A stretch of DNA of 32,467 bases from Candidatus Omnitrophota bacterium (GTDB taxonomy: Bacteria > Omnitrophota > Gorgyraeia > Gygaellales > Profunditerraquicolaceae), in the NCBI GenBank assembly GCA_017992455.1, contig JAGOOP010000016.1, positions 1-32,467 of the forward strand. The letters are read 5' to 3'. Under the pieces are notes generated by a model. That model was not told where the DNA came from. It worked only from the letters and a program-made list of their open reading frames with translations, and ran no database searches. Positions 22,271 through 30,762 of this stretch are shown piece by piece; position 1 is the stretch's first letter, and every line of letters begins with the position of its first letter. The position numbers were made by a program, and so were the translations under genes.

Positions 22271-24028
22271 ATGATGATGAAATTTTTGTCGGGCGATGAA
22301 GCGGTGGCGCAGGGGGCTTATGAGGCGGGGCTGCAGTTTGCCGCTTCGTATCCGGGCACTCCTGCTACCGAGGTGCTTGAGTATCTGGCGAAGTTTGCGG
22401 ATGTGGATGCTCAATGGTCGGTGAACGAGAAAGTCGCCTTTGAGGTGGCACTCGCCAGCGCGATCGCAGGCAAGCGGTCGCTGTATTCATCCAAGCATGT
22501 CGGCTTGAACGTCGCGATGGACCCGCTCATGACCTCGGCATACACGGGCGTCAACGCCGGGTTCATCGTGGTCGTTGCCGACGATCCGGGCATCCATTCC
22601 TCCCAGAACGAGCAGGATACCCGTATCTTCAGCCGTGCTGCGAAGATCCCCATGCTCGAACCGGCGAATCCGCTCGAATGTTATCAATACGCACCGATCG
22701 CGTTCAAGATCAGCGAGGATTTCGACACGCCGGTCATGATCCGGCTCACCACGCGCGTGGCGCATACCAAAGAAAATATATCAACCGCCGGCACGCGTAA
22801 TATCGCGCAGAGGGATTTCAAGATCGACGCGGCCAAGTATGTCATGGTGCCCGGCAATGCCTACAGGAAACATCTTGCCCTTGAGGCGAAATTGCTGCGC
22901 CTGAAAGAATATTCGAACCGCACCCTGCTCAACAGCATCGAATTGAACCGCCGTTCGATCGGCTTTATCGCAAGCGGCGTATCGTATCTGTACGTCAAGG
23001 AAATGTATCCCGAAGCATCGGTCCTGAAACTGGGAATGCCGTTCCCGTTCCCGGATAAAAAGGCGAAGGAATTCGCATCCGGGGTCAAGCGCCTGTTCGT
23101 CGTCGAGGAATTGGAGCCTTTTATCGAGGAGGAGCTTGTGCGCCTCGGGATCAGGAAAGCAAAGGCGAAAGACCCGTCGTTCCGCATCGGCGAGCTTCGG
23201 CCCGAATTCATGCCGCGAATCGTGGCCGGGAAGAAAAAGATCGAGGCCGAGCCGACATCGCGCAAGCCGGTGCTGTGCCCCGGCTGTCCGCACCGCGCCG
23301 TATTCATCGCGCTGAAATCGCTGAAAGCCACGGTTGCCGGCGATATCGGCTGTTATACGCTCGGCGCTTTGCCGCCGCTGGGGGCTTTACATTCCTGTTT
23401 GTGCATGGGCACCGGCGTTACCTTTTTCGACGGGTTCAGCCGCGCGCTCGGCAATAATGTCGTCGGAGTGATCGGCGATTCCACGTTCGTGCATTCGGGC
23501 ATCACGGGCCTGGTGAACGCGGCGTATAACAGGACCAAAGGCGTTATCATCATCCTGGACAATTCCACCACTGCCATGACCGGCAGCCAGCCGCATCCTG
23601 CGACCGGCATGACGGCAAAAGGGACGCAGACAAAAAAACTGATCCTTGAGGACCTGTGCAAAGCCTGCGGCGCTGACCATGTCGATGTCATCGATCCGTT
23701 CAGGATAAGTGAACTCAAAGCACTCATCAAACAGCGTCTCAATGAGGCGTCGCTGTCAATCATCATCGCGCGGTCTCCGTGCCGGCTGATCGAGCGCAGC
23801 CGGTCAGAGGCGCCGCACTTCGACGCGTCAAAATGCAAAAAATGCTACCAGTGCCTCGCTGTCAACTGCCCGGCGATATTTAAAACACAAGACGGGCTTA
23901 TCGGGATCAATGCGCAGACCTGCACGGGCTGCGATGTCTGCGTCAGCGCGTGCAGTTTCGGCGCGCTCATTAAACCAAAGAGCCGTTCCCCTGATCAAAA
24001 ACCGGAGAACCGTCCCCAGGATCTATGA
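22271..24028 (+). CDS. iorA: Indolepyruvate:ferredoxin oxidoreductase, alpha subunit
   Basis: A 585-residue TPP enzyme subunit that oxidatively decarboxylates aryl pyruvates to aryl-acetyl-CoA with ferredoxin. The pyrimidine-binding domain comes first (SGDEAVAQGAYEAGLQFAAS, YPGTPATEV, with Glu in SVNEKVAFEVA). The TPP domain has LCPGCPHRAVF, GDIGCYTLGALPPL and VIGDSTFVHSGITGL. The C-terminal ferredoxin domain has CKKCYQCLAVNCPAI and CTGCDVCVSACSFGAL (two 4Fe-4S sites). Three consecutive ATGs (22271, 22274, 22277) are possible starts; none has a good Shine-Dalgarno, because the palindromic repeat abuts them. About 18 residues after the last cluster are encoded by a short-repeat cluster and look like an added tail. 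It overlaps iorB by ATGA. Confidence 0.93.
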   Translation: MMMKFLSGDEAVAQGAYEAGLQFAASYPGTPATEVLEYLAKFADVDAQWSVNEKVAFEVALASAIAGKRSLYSSKHVGLNVAMDPLMTSAYTGVNAGFIVVVADDPGIHSSQNEQDTRIFSRAAKIPMLEPANPLECYQYAPIAFKISEDFDTPVMIRLTTRVAHTKENISTAGTRNIAQRDFKIDAAKYVMVPGNAYRKHLALEAKLLRLKEYSNRTLLNSIELNRRSIGFIASGVSYLYVKEMYPEASVLKLGMPFPFPDKKAKEFASGVKRLFVVEELEPFIEEELVRLGIRKAKAKDPSFRIGELRPEFMPRIVAGKKKIEAEPTSRKPVLCPGCPHRAVFIALKSLKATVAGDIGCYTLGALPPLGALHSCLCMGTGVTFFDGFSRALGNNVVGVIGDSTFVHSGITGLVNAAYNRTKGVIIILDNSTTAMTGSQPHPATGMTAKGTQTKKLILEDLCKACGADHVDVIDPFRISELKALIKQRLNEASLSIIIARSPCRLIERSRSEAPHFDASKCKKCYQCLAVNCPAIFKTQDGLIGINAQTCTGCDVCVSACSFGALIKPKSRSPDQKPENRPQDL

Positions 24029-24095
24029 AGAGAACCGTCCCTAAGGTTTTAGGTTTAGGATCTATGAAGAGAACCGTCCCTAAGGTTTCTAAGGT
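23979..24095 (+). repeat. Cluster of four short GAACCGTCCC-type repeats with a 39-bp tandem duplication
   Basis: Four copies of a 13-base motif occur: AGAGCCGTTCCCC (23979-23991), GAGAACCGTCCCC (24005-24017), GAGAACCGTCCCT (24030-24042) and GAGAACCGTCCCT (24069-24081). The last two sit in a 39-bp direct tandem repeat (24018-24056 and 24057-24095, the second less conserved at its end). The cluster covers the end of iorA and start of iorB and is read through in both frames. It resembles REP-like intergenic repeats rather than coding sequence. Confidence 0.8.
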
Positions 24096-24570
24096 TTTAA
24101 CGACGAATGTGCTGTTCTGCGGAACAGGAGGGCAGGGCGTTCTGTCCGCTGCGGAGGTCCTGAGCTGGGCCGCGATCTATGACGGGTATCACGTCAAAAA
24201 GTCAGAGGTTCACGGCATGGCGCAGCGCGGCGGCTCGGTCGAGTCGCACGTGCGGTTCGGCGCCCGCGTGTATTCCCCGCTTATCCCCGAAGGCACGGCG
24301 GATTACCTGGTATCATTCTTAAAAGACGAAAGCCTGCGCATGAGGCCCATGCTTCGCAGCCGCGGTGTTGATCTGACAACAGACCTTGAAAAAGCGCACG
24401 GCACGATCGAAGAAAAAAAATTCCTTAACAGCTATCTGCTCGGAGTCCTGTCGCGCCATGTGCCGATCAGCGAAGCGAGCTGGTTCCTGGCCATCGATAC
24501 CGTTTTTGCGAAAAAGAACCCGCAGGGCAACAAAGACGCATTTTTGCGAGGAAGGGGTGAGATGAAATGA
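24025..24570 (+). CDS. iorB: Indolepyruvate:ferredoxin oxidoreductase, beta (gamma-domain) subunit
   Basis: A 181-residue small subunit of IOR. The native part starts near residue 27 with TTNVLFCGTGGQGVLSAAEV (the GxGGQG motif), followed by VKKSEVHGMAQRGGSVESHV and the central VSFLKDESLRMRPML. The first 26 residues are two in-frame copies of a 13-residue unit beginning MKRTVPKV, produced by the 39-bp duplication; family members usually begin directly at the TNVLFCG-like strand. Two starts are possible, 24025 (ATGA overlap with iorA) and 24064 in the second copy, each with AGGA just upstream. It partners IorA. The end overlaps paaK as ATGA. Confidence 0.9.
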   Translation: MKRTVPKVLGLGSMKRTVPKVSKVLTTNVLFCGTGGQGVLSAAEVLSWAAIYDGYHVKKSEVHGMAQRGGSVESHVRFGARVYSPLIPEGTADYLVSFLKDESLRMRPMLRSRGVDLTTDLEKAHGTIEEKKFLNSYLLGVLSRHVPISEASWFLAIDTVFAKKNPQGNKDAFLRGRGEMK

Positions 24571-25868
24571 TCTGGAACGAGAAAATGGAATGCATGAAGC
24601 CCGAGGACCTCAAAAATATCCAGTCCGAGCGGCTCAGGAATCTGGCCGCCTATATCCATAAGAACTCTCCCGCGTATGCGGCAAAACTCGACGCGTTCGG
24701 CATATGCCCCAAAGACATCAAGTCCATTGACGATATCAAGAAGCTTCCCTTTACCGTCAAGGACGACCTGCGCGACAGCTATCCGTTCGGTCTTTTCTCG
24801 CGGCAGGTCAAGGATATCAATGAGATCCACGTGTCAAGCGGCACGACCGGCAATCCGACCGTTGTCGGATACACCAAAGACGACCTGAAGCTCTGGTCCG
24901 AGGTCATGGCGCGCGTATTGTGCTGCGCGGGCGCAATGCCGGGAGATATGATACAGATCGCCTACGGGTACGGATTATTCACCGGCGGGCTCGGATTCCA
25001 TTACGGAGCGCTTGAGATGGGGCTGTCGGTCATTCCGGCGTCGTCGGGTCAGACCAAGCGGCAGCTCAAGATCATGCAGGATTTCAAGCCGCGGATCCTC
25101 GGCTGTACCCCCAGCTACGCTTTGTACATGGCCGAAGAGGCCAGATCCATCGGCATCAAACCGAAGGACGCGTCGTGGAAGATCGGCGTGTTCGGCGCGG
25201 AACCGTGGAGCGAGGGAATGCGCAAGGCGCTCGAATCTACCTATGATATGATCGCAACCGATGTCTACGGCCTGTCCGAGATCATCGGCCCGGGCGTGGC
25301 GCAGGAATGCCAGCATAAATCAGGCCTCCATTTGTTCTCCGACGTGTTTTATCCCGAGGTCATCGATCCTAAAACGGGCGTTGAGGTGAAGGAAGGCAGT
25401 AAGGGCGAACTTGTCATCACGACGCTCACCAAGCAGGGTCTGCCGCTCATCCGCTACCGCACGCGCGATATCGTCGCGATCAAATACGAAAAATGTAAAT
25501 GCGGCAGGACCAGCCCCCGCATCTCTAAGATCTCGGGCCGCACCGACGACATGATCATCGTGCGCGGCATCAACGTGTTCCCGTCCCAGATCGAACACGT
25601 GCTCCTCGGCATCGAGGGCACCCAGCCGCATTACCAGCTTGTCGTCGACCGCAAGATCGGCGACCTGGACGAGCTCGAGGTCCTGGTCGAAGTGGAGGAG
25701 AAGATATTTTCCGACGAGATCAAGAAACTGCGCGGCCTCGAGGAGAAGATCAAGAAGGAGATCGAATCGGTGCTGGGCGTTTTCGTCAAGGTGCGGCTTG
25801 TCGAGCCCCGGACGATCGAGCGCAGCGAAGGCAAGGCCAAGCGGGTCATAGACAAACGGGTGCTGTAA
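24567..25868 (+). CDS. paaK: Phenylacetate-CoA ligase family protein (first copy)
   Basis: A 433-residue adenylate-forming ligase that activates an aryl acid with ATP and CoA (or, with IOR, may work on the aryl-CoA product). Motifs: the phosphate loop SSGTTGNPTVVGYT (90-103), GLFTGGLGFHYGALEMG (136-152), the VYGLSEIIGPG adenine-binding motif (233-243), YRTRD (297-301), a CxCGRT element typical of PaaK (310-315), SGRTDDMIIVRGINVFPSQI (323-342), and the C-terminal catalytic Lys region EGKAKRV (421-427). The start overlaps iorB as ATGA. It is paired with an ACT protein gene 18 bases downstream, a pairing repeated in the next two genes. Confidence 0.92.
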   Translation: MIWNEKMECMKPEDLKNIQSERLRNLAAYIHKNSPAYAAKLDAFGICPKDIKSIDDIKKLPFTVKDDLRDSYPFGLFSRQVKDINEIHVSSGTTGNPTVVGYTKDDLKLWSEVMARVLCCAGAMPGDMIQIAYGYGLFTGGLGFHYGALEMGLSVIPASSGQTKRQLKIMQDFKPRILGCTPSYALYMAEEARSIGIKPKDASWKIGVFGAEPWSEGMRKALESTYDMIATDVYGLSEIIGPGVAQECQHKSGLHLFSDVFYPEVIDPKTGVEVKEGSKGELVITTLTKQGLPLIRYRTRDIVAIKYEKCKCGRTSPRISKISGRTDDMIIVRGINVFPSQIEHVLLGIEGTQPHYQLVVDRKIGDLDELEVLVEVEEKIFSDEIKKLRGLEEKIKKEIESVLGVFVKVRLVEPRTIERSEGKAKRVIDKRVL

Positions 25869-25886
25869 ACCATAAAGGAGCCTGCT

Positions 25887-26318
25887 ATGAAGCTTATACA
25901 GATATCGATATTCCTCGAGAACAAAAAGGGGCGTTTGCTTGACGTGTGTTCGCTCCTGGGCGAGAACAAGATCAACCTGCGCGCCCTGACCGTTGCCGAG
26001 AGCGATAATTTCGGCGTGCTGCGCCTGGTCGTGGACAAGCCGCAGGAGGCGACGACGATATTGAAGGCCAAGGGTTTTGTCGCGAATCTCACCGAGATAG
26101 TGGCGGTCGAGGTGCCGGATAAGCCCGGCGGCCTTGCCGAGGTGCTCAAGGTCCTTGCCAAGCATAATATCAACGTCGAGTATATGTACGGGTTCCTCGA
26201 ACGCGCCTCGACGCGCGCGCTGCTTGTGTTCAGGTTCGATAATCCCGATACCGCCATCGAGGTGCTCAAGGCGAACAAAATACGCGTTGTCGGCCAAAAG
26301 GACATGGGGGCTTTGTGA
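25887..26318 (+). CDS. Tandem ACT-domain protein (first copy)
   Basis: A 143-residue protein made of two ACT domains: residues 1-68 (LIQISIFLENKKGRLLDVCS, then INLRALTVAES) and about 70-140 (VVAVEVPDKPGGLAEVLKVL, INVEYMYGFLE). ACT pairs bind small ligands, commonly amino acids, at domain interfaces and regulate enzymes allosterically. It has no catalytic domain. AAGGAG lies before the ATG, and its stop overlaps the next ligase start (TGATG). Its position after paaK suggests that it senses an aromatic amino acid and adjusts the ligase (inference). Confidence 0.85.
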   Translation: MKLIQISIFLENKKGRLLDVCSLLGENKINLRALTVAESDNFGVLRLVVDKPQEATTILKAKGFVANLTEIVAVEVPDKPGGLAEVLKVLAKHNINVEYMYGFLERASTRALLVFRFDNPDTAIEVLKANKIRVVGQKDMGAL

Positions 26319-27628
26319 TGGAAGTGAAATTCTGGGATAAGAAGATTGAGACGATCGGGCGCGGCGCATTAAAGGCTCTGCAGCTCAAACGCCTGAAAGA
26401 GACCGTGCGCCAGGCGTTGAAGACGCCGTTCTACAAGGCGCGGCTTAAGAAATGCGGTATCAGATCGGCTGAGGATATCCGCAAGCTCGACGACCATAAC
26501 CGTATCCCGTTCACCACAAAAGACGATCTGCGCGAATGTTACCCTGCGGGCCTGCTTGCGGTAGCGATGAAGGACGTGATCAGGCTGCATACGTCAAGCG
26601 GCACGACCGGTATCCCGACCGTCATCTATCATACGCGCGGGGATATCGATGTGTGGACCGACTTGCTCGCGCGTTCGATCGTCGCCACCGGCGCAAGCAA
26701 AGAGGATATTTTCCAGAACATGATGTCATACGGCATGTTCACCGGCGGCCTCGGCCTGCATTACGGGGCCGAACGGGTCGGCATGACCGTGATCCCCATG
26801 GGAGGCGGCAATACCAAACGCCAGGTCCAGCTCATGAAGGATTTCGGCACGACCGTGATGCATATAACGCCCAGTTACGCGCTTCACATATTCTCAAAGC
26901 TGGAGGAATGCGGGGTTTCGCGCAAGGACCTGAAGCTCAAGAAAGCGTATCTCGGCGCCGAGCCGTATTCCGAGAATACGCGCAAAAAGATCGAATCCCT
27001 GTATCGTATCGATGCGTATAATTCGTACGGGCTGTCCGAGATGAACGGACCGGGCGTTGCGTTCGAGTGCGTGTACAAGACGGGCATGCACTGCTGGGAA
27101 GACACCTACGTGATCGAGGTCGTCGATCCCCGGACGGGCGAGCCGCTGCCTGACGAAAAAGAAGGAGAGCTTGTGCTCACGAACCTGACGCGGCGCGCGA
27201 CCCCGCTTCTGCGTTACCGCACCCGGGATATCGCCTGCATCCATCGCGGGCCGTGCAAATGCGGCCGCACGCACCGCAGGCTCTCGCGCATCACCGGCAG
27301 GACCGACGATATGCTCATCGTCAACGGGGTCAACGTATATCCGTCGCAGATCGAGGCGGTCATCATGCGCGTTCCCGAGGTCGGGACCAATTACCAGATA
27401 TATCTTGAAAAAGAAGGGACGCTTGACAAGCTCGTCGTCAAGGTCGAGATCTATTCGAAGCTCTTCAGCGGCGATATCGGCCAGATCGACGCGCTCAAAA
27501 GCAGGATCAGGGACGACCTGCGCGCTTCGATCGTCATCAATCCGGTCGTGGAATTGCACGAGCCGGGAAGCCTGCCCGTTTTCGAAGGCAAGGCAAAGCG
27601 CGTTGTTGACGCGCGGGCCAAATTATAG
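26318..27628 (+). CDS. paaK: Phenylacetate-CoA ligase family protein (second copy)
   Basis: A 436-residue paralogue of the ligase at 24567. Motifs are SSGTTGIPTVIYHT (93-106), GMFTGGLGLHYGAERVG (139-155), SYGLSEMNGPG (236-246), YRTRDIA, CKCGRT, SGRTDDMLIVNGVNVYPSQI-type hinge near residues 325-345 and a final EGKAKRV. Compared with the first copy the middle region differs (MGGGNTKRQV for SSGQTKRQL), so the two may prefer different aryl acids, such as phenylacetate and indole- or hydroxyphenylacetate (inference). Start ATG 26318 overlaps the ACT stop; a GTG three bases earlier is possible. Confidence 0.92.
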   Translation: MEVKFWDKKIETIGRGALKALQLKRLKETVRQALKTPFYKARLKKCGIRSAEDIRKLDDHNRIPFTTKDDLRECYPAGLLAVAMKDVIRLHTSSGTTGIPTVIYHTRGDIDVWTDLLARSIVATGASKEDIFQNMMSYGMFTGGLGLHYGAERVGMTVIPMGGGNTKRQVQLMKDFGTTVMHITPSYALHIFSKLEECGVSRKDLKLKKAYLGAEPYSENTRKKIESLYRIDAYNSYGLSEMNGPGVAFECVYKTGMHCWEDTYVIEVVDPRTGEPLPDEKEGELVLTNLTRRATPLLRYRTRDIACIHRGPCKCGRTHRRLSRITGRTDDMLIVNGVNVYPSQIEAVIMRVPEVGTNYQIYLEKEGTLDKLVVKVEIYSKLFSGDIGQIDALKSRIRDDLRASIVINPVVELHEPGSLPVFEGKAKRVVDARAKL

Positions 27629-27671
27629 CGGCAGCAAGCAGGGAGCGTTTTAATAACGGAGGGTGTATCCA

Positions 27672-28097
27672 ATGGCACGAGAATTGAACATATTTGTCGA
27701 GAACCGCCCCGGCAGGCTCCGGTCGGTCGCCGAGGTGCTGTCGCAGAACAGGATCAACGTCCGCACCATGACCCTTGCGGACCGCGGAGAGTTCGGCCTG
27801 ATGAAAATGATCGTGGATAAGCCTCAGGAGGCGCTTCTGGCGCTCCAGGACAAGGGTTTTGCGTGCGCCATAAAGGACATCCTCGCCATCGCGCTCAAGG
27901 ACAAGCCGGGCAGTTTTTTGAAACTCGCCGACCTTTTATACACGCACAAGGTCAATGTGCTTGACGCATACGGGTTCGTTATCGAATCGAGCAAACAGGC
28001 GGTATTCTGCGTAGAGGTCAAGGATCCGTCTGCGATCAAGAAGATACTGCAAAAGAAAGGGTTCGATCTTCTCGAGGACGAATTGCACGAGTTCTGA
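27672..28097 (+). CDS. Tandem ACT-domain protein (second copy)
   Basis: A 141-residue double-ACT protein homologous to the one at 25887: ELNIFVENRPGRLRSVAEVL, INVRTMTLADRGEFGLMKMI and VDKPQEA in domain 1, then IALKDKPGSFLKLADLLY and VNVLDAYGFV in domain 2. The shared VDKPQEA and YGF-[LV]-E pattern show a duplicated paaK-ACT module. GGAGGG (27658-27663) lies 8 bases before ATG 27672. One base separates its stop from the amidohydrolase ATG. Confidence 0.85.
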   Translation: MARELNIFVENRPGRLRSVAEVLSQNRINVRTMTLADRGEFGLMKMIVDKPQEALLALQDKGFACAIKDILAIALKDKPGSFLKLADLLYTHKVNVLDAYGFVIESSKQAVFCVEVKDPSAIKKILQKKGFDLLEDELHEF

Positions 28098-28098
28098 T

Positions 28099-28884
28099 AT
28101 GATCATCGATATTCACGCGCATGCCTGGCCGGAAAAGGTGTCGCAGAAGGCGCGCGAGAGCCTTGAATCGTATTACACGGTCAAATGCTGCGGCGATCCG
28201 ACGGTTTCGACGCTGCTGTCGTTCATGGACGCCAATAAGATCGACGCAAGCGTCATATGCGCGGTCGCGTCCAGGCCGGAACAGGTCACCTCGATCAACA
28301 ACTGGCTGTTTTCCGTCGCCAGCGGCCGCATCAAGGTTTTTGCGTCTTTGCATCCTGCGTTCGAGGCATGGGAAAAAGAGCTTGCCCGCATACGAGTGAG
28401 CGCGCAGGGGATCAAGTTCCAGCCGAGCTTCCAATCGTTCTTTGTCGATGACGAGGCGGTATTCCCTATTTATGAGGCCATTGAGAAGGCAGGCCTGCCG
28501 GTCCTGTTCCACTCCGGGGATGAGCTCGCGCCGCAGTTGACCATACGGGCGACGCCTGAGCGGCTGCTTGCCGTTCACAAACGGTTCCCGGGACTGGTGA
28601 TGATCGCGGCTCACTTCGGCGGGTTCAGGCAGTGGGAAGAGGTCAAGGAAAAGCTTGTGGGCACGGATGTGTATCTCGATACGTCCGCTTCGTTCGGATA
28701 TATCTCCGACGAGGACGTCCGGTATATCCTGAAACATCATCCGCAGGACCGGATCGTGTTCGGAACTGATTTCCCTTTTTTCGACCAGAAGATCGCGCTT
28801 GACCATATCGGCCGGCTCGGCCTGAGCAGGGCTCAGAAAGAGAATATCCTGGGGGGCAACGCCCGCAGATTGCTGCACATATGA
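28099..28884 (+). CDS. Amidohydrolase family 2 (TIM-barrel metal-dependent hydrolase)
   Basis: A 261-residue amidohydrolase. It starts at the first strand with the metal site IDIHAHAW (His6 and His8), with further ligands in VLFHSGDE and VMIAAHFGG, and the Asp of VFGTDFPFF (about residues 214-222). Members of the amidohydrolase-2 family are decarboxylases or hydrolases of aromatic or acyl acids; a decarboxylase or lactonase acting on an aryl intermediate would fit this operon, but the substrate cannot be determined. The stop overlaps malQ as ATGA. Confidence 0.87.
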   Translation: MIIDIHAHAWPEKVSQKARESLESYYTVKCCGDPTVSTLLSFMDANKIDASVICAVASRPEQVTSINNWLFSVASGRIKVFASLHPAFEAWEKELARIRVSAQGIKFQPSFQSFFVDDEAVFPIYEAIEKAGLPVLFHSGDELAPQLTIRATPERLLAVHKRFPGLVMIAAHFGGFRQWEEVKEKLVGTDVYLDTSASFGYISDEDVRYILKHHPQDRIVFGTDFPFFDQKIALDHIGRLGLSRAQKENILGGNARRLLHI

Positions 28885-30731
28885 ACAATGCCACGGAGAC
28901 GAACATGAGAACTGATGAAGCAGTAAAGCAGGACGCGGCGCAGCTTGCCGATAAAGCATGGAGCCGCATCGGCAGGCAGAAGCGCGCCGGCATCCTCGTT
29001 CCGCTGTTTTCCGTTTTTTCGAAAGAAAGCGCCGGCATCGGCGATATCGAGGACATCAAACTGCTGGTCGACTGGTGCGCTGCATCGGGCAATTCCATTC
29101 TGCAGCTTTTGCCCATGAACGAGGTCGGGCCGTTGTTCTGCCCGTATGATTCCTTAAGTTCGTTCGCGCTTGACCCCATGTATATGCGGTTTGAAGGGGT
29201 TGACGGGGCTGACACCGGCACGGCGCGCGCTTCCATCGCGAAGCTGAAAGAGGCGTTCCCTCCGGGCGGAAAGAACGTGGATTACCGGATCAAGGATGAA
29301 AAATTGAAAGTCCTGCGCGGCATCTTCGATGCGCTGCCGGAGTCGAAAAAGGCCGGATTCAGCGCGTATGCGGACGCGAACAGGTATTGGCTGGAAGATT
29401 TCGCCTTGTTCTGTTATCTCAAAAAAGCCCATACGGGATACGCGTGGTGGCAATGGGAGAAGGAATACCGGGACCGCGACCCTGTCGCTCTCAAGAACAT
29501 CGCAGTCGAGCACGCCGGCGATCTTGATTTTTACAAATGGCTCCAGTGGCAGTTATTCAAGCAGCTCGCAGGGGTTAAAAAGTACGCGCTGAAAAAAGGT
29601 ATCCTGCTCAAAGGCGACCTGCCCATCCTGGTTTCCAGGGATTCGGCTGACGTATGGGCGCATCCCGCGTATTTCAAGCTCGATTTTGTCGCCGGCGCTC
29701 CGCCTGATATGTACTGCGCAAAGGGCCAGCGCTGGGGCACGCCGACGTATGAGTGGGACGCGATCTTCTCCGACGCGGGCACGTATCTTGCGGAAAAGCT
29801 CGCCTACGCCCAGAATTTCTACGATATCCTGCGCATCGACCATGTGGTCGGGCTTTTCAGGATCTGGGCGATCCCGTTCAACGATCCCGAGGAGAACAAG
29901 GGGTTGAACGGCGCCTACGACCCCCGGGACGAACTGCAGTGGGAGGCGCACGGCAAGCGCATCCTGTCGTTCATGCTCGCTCATACGTCCATGCTTTTAT
30001 GCGCGGAAGACCTGGGAACGATCCCGCCGGTATGCACGAAAACCCTTCTCGAATACAACATCCCCGGCAACGACGTCCAGCGCTGGATCAAGGATTGGAA
30101 AGTAAAGCACGATTTTCTTCCCCCGGATGAATACCGGCCGCTGGCGGTTTCGATGCTGTCCACGCATGACACGACGAACTGGGCGGCCTGGTGGGAGAAC
30201 GAGGCGGGCACGATCGACGAAGGGCTGTTCGACCGCACCTGCGCCGGCCGCGGCATCGACGCGGCAGCGATGAAAAAAGCGCTGTTCGATCCGGAACTGT
30301 CAATGCACGGCAGGCTGCGCTGGCTCACGGCGGTCGATTCCGTCGATACGCTTCTTTCCGTCCTCGGCAGGAGCCGCGAGGAGTCGTGGCAGTTCATCGA
30401 CCTGTACGAGAACTCGTATATGGAGAAAGAGAAGCTCTGGAAGCAGATGGCCATGAAAGGCGCAATGAAAGAAAAAGCGTCCCGGCCGCTCATCAACGAG
30501 GTAATGCGGACCAACCTGCAGACCGCTTCGGTATTTTCGGTCAACCTGATCACCGATATCCTGTATCTTTTCGGAGCGATCGGCGGGGATCCGTATGAGA
30601 ACCGCCTGAACACGCCCGGCACGGTCGGCCCGGCAAATTGGTCGCTGATCATGCCGCTGTCGATAGAAGAGATGCAGGATGAAAAATACACGTCTATCTT
30701 GCGTAAAATGATCAAGGCTTCAGGCCGGTAA
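28881..30731 (+). CDS. malQ: 4-alpha-glucanotransferase (GH77)
   Basis: A 616-residue GH77 amylomaltase that disproportionates maltodextrins. The catalytic triad is visible: nucleophile Asp320 in [16 protein letters not shown], acid Glu376 in [10 protein letters not shown] and Asp430 in [10 protein letters not shown]. Other family elements are [10 protein letters not shown] (75-84), [17 protein letters not shown] (244-260) and [17 protein letters not shown] (272-288). An alternative start is ATG 28905. It is in the same run as paaK/ACT genes by ATGA overlap although its role is glycogen or maltodextrin metabolism, so it links to the trehalose genes functionally rather than to its immediate neighbours (inference). 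Confidence 0.92.
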   Translation: MNNATETNMRTDEAVKQDAAQLADKAWSRIGRQKRAGILVPLFSVFSKESAGIGDIEDIKLLVDWCAASGNSILQLLPMNEVGPLFCPYDSLSSFALDPMYMRFEGVDGADTGTARASIAKLKEAFPPGGKNVDYRIKDEKLKVLRGIFDALPESKKAGFSAYADANRYWLEDFALFCYLKKAHTGYAWWQWEKEYRDRDPVALKNIAVEHAGDLDFYKWLQWQLFKQLAGVKKYALKKGILLKGDLPILVSRDSADVWAHPAYFKLDFVAGAPPDMYCAKGQRWGTPTYEWDAIFSDAGTYLAEKLAYAQNFYDILRIDHVVGLFRIWAIPFNDPEENKGLNGAYDPRDELQWEAHGKRILSFMLAHTSMLLCAEDLGTIPPVCTKTLLEYNIPGNDVQRWIKDWKVKHDFLPPDEYRPLAVSMLSTHDTTNWAAWWENEAGTIDEGLFDRTCAGRGIDAAAMKKALFDPELSMHGRLRWLTAVDSVDTLLSVLGRSREESWQFIDLYENSYMEKEKLWKQMAMKGAMKEKASRPLINEVMRTNLQTASVFSVNLITDILYLFGAIGGDPYENRLNTPGTVGPANWSLIMPLSIEEMQDEKYTSILRKMIKASGR

Positions 30732-30762
30732 CCGGCAGGGGCCTAAACAAAGGAGCGCGCGT

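Noticed and set aside
25320-26369. A 349-codon minus-strand frame spanning paaK and the ACT gene
   Set aside because: It crosses two well-supported plus-strand genes, and its sequence is only the complement of their codons.
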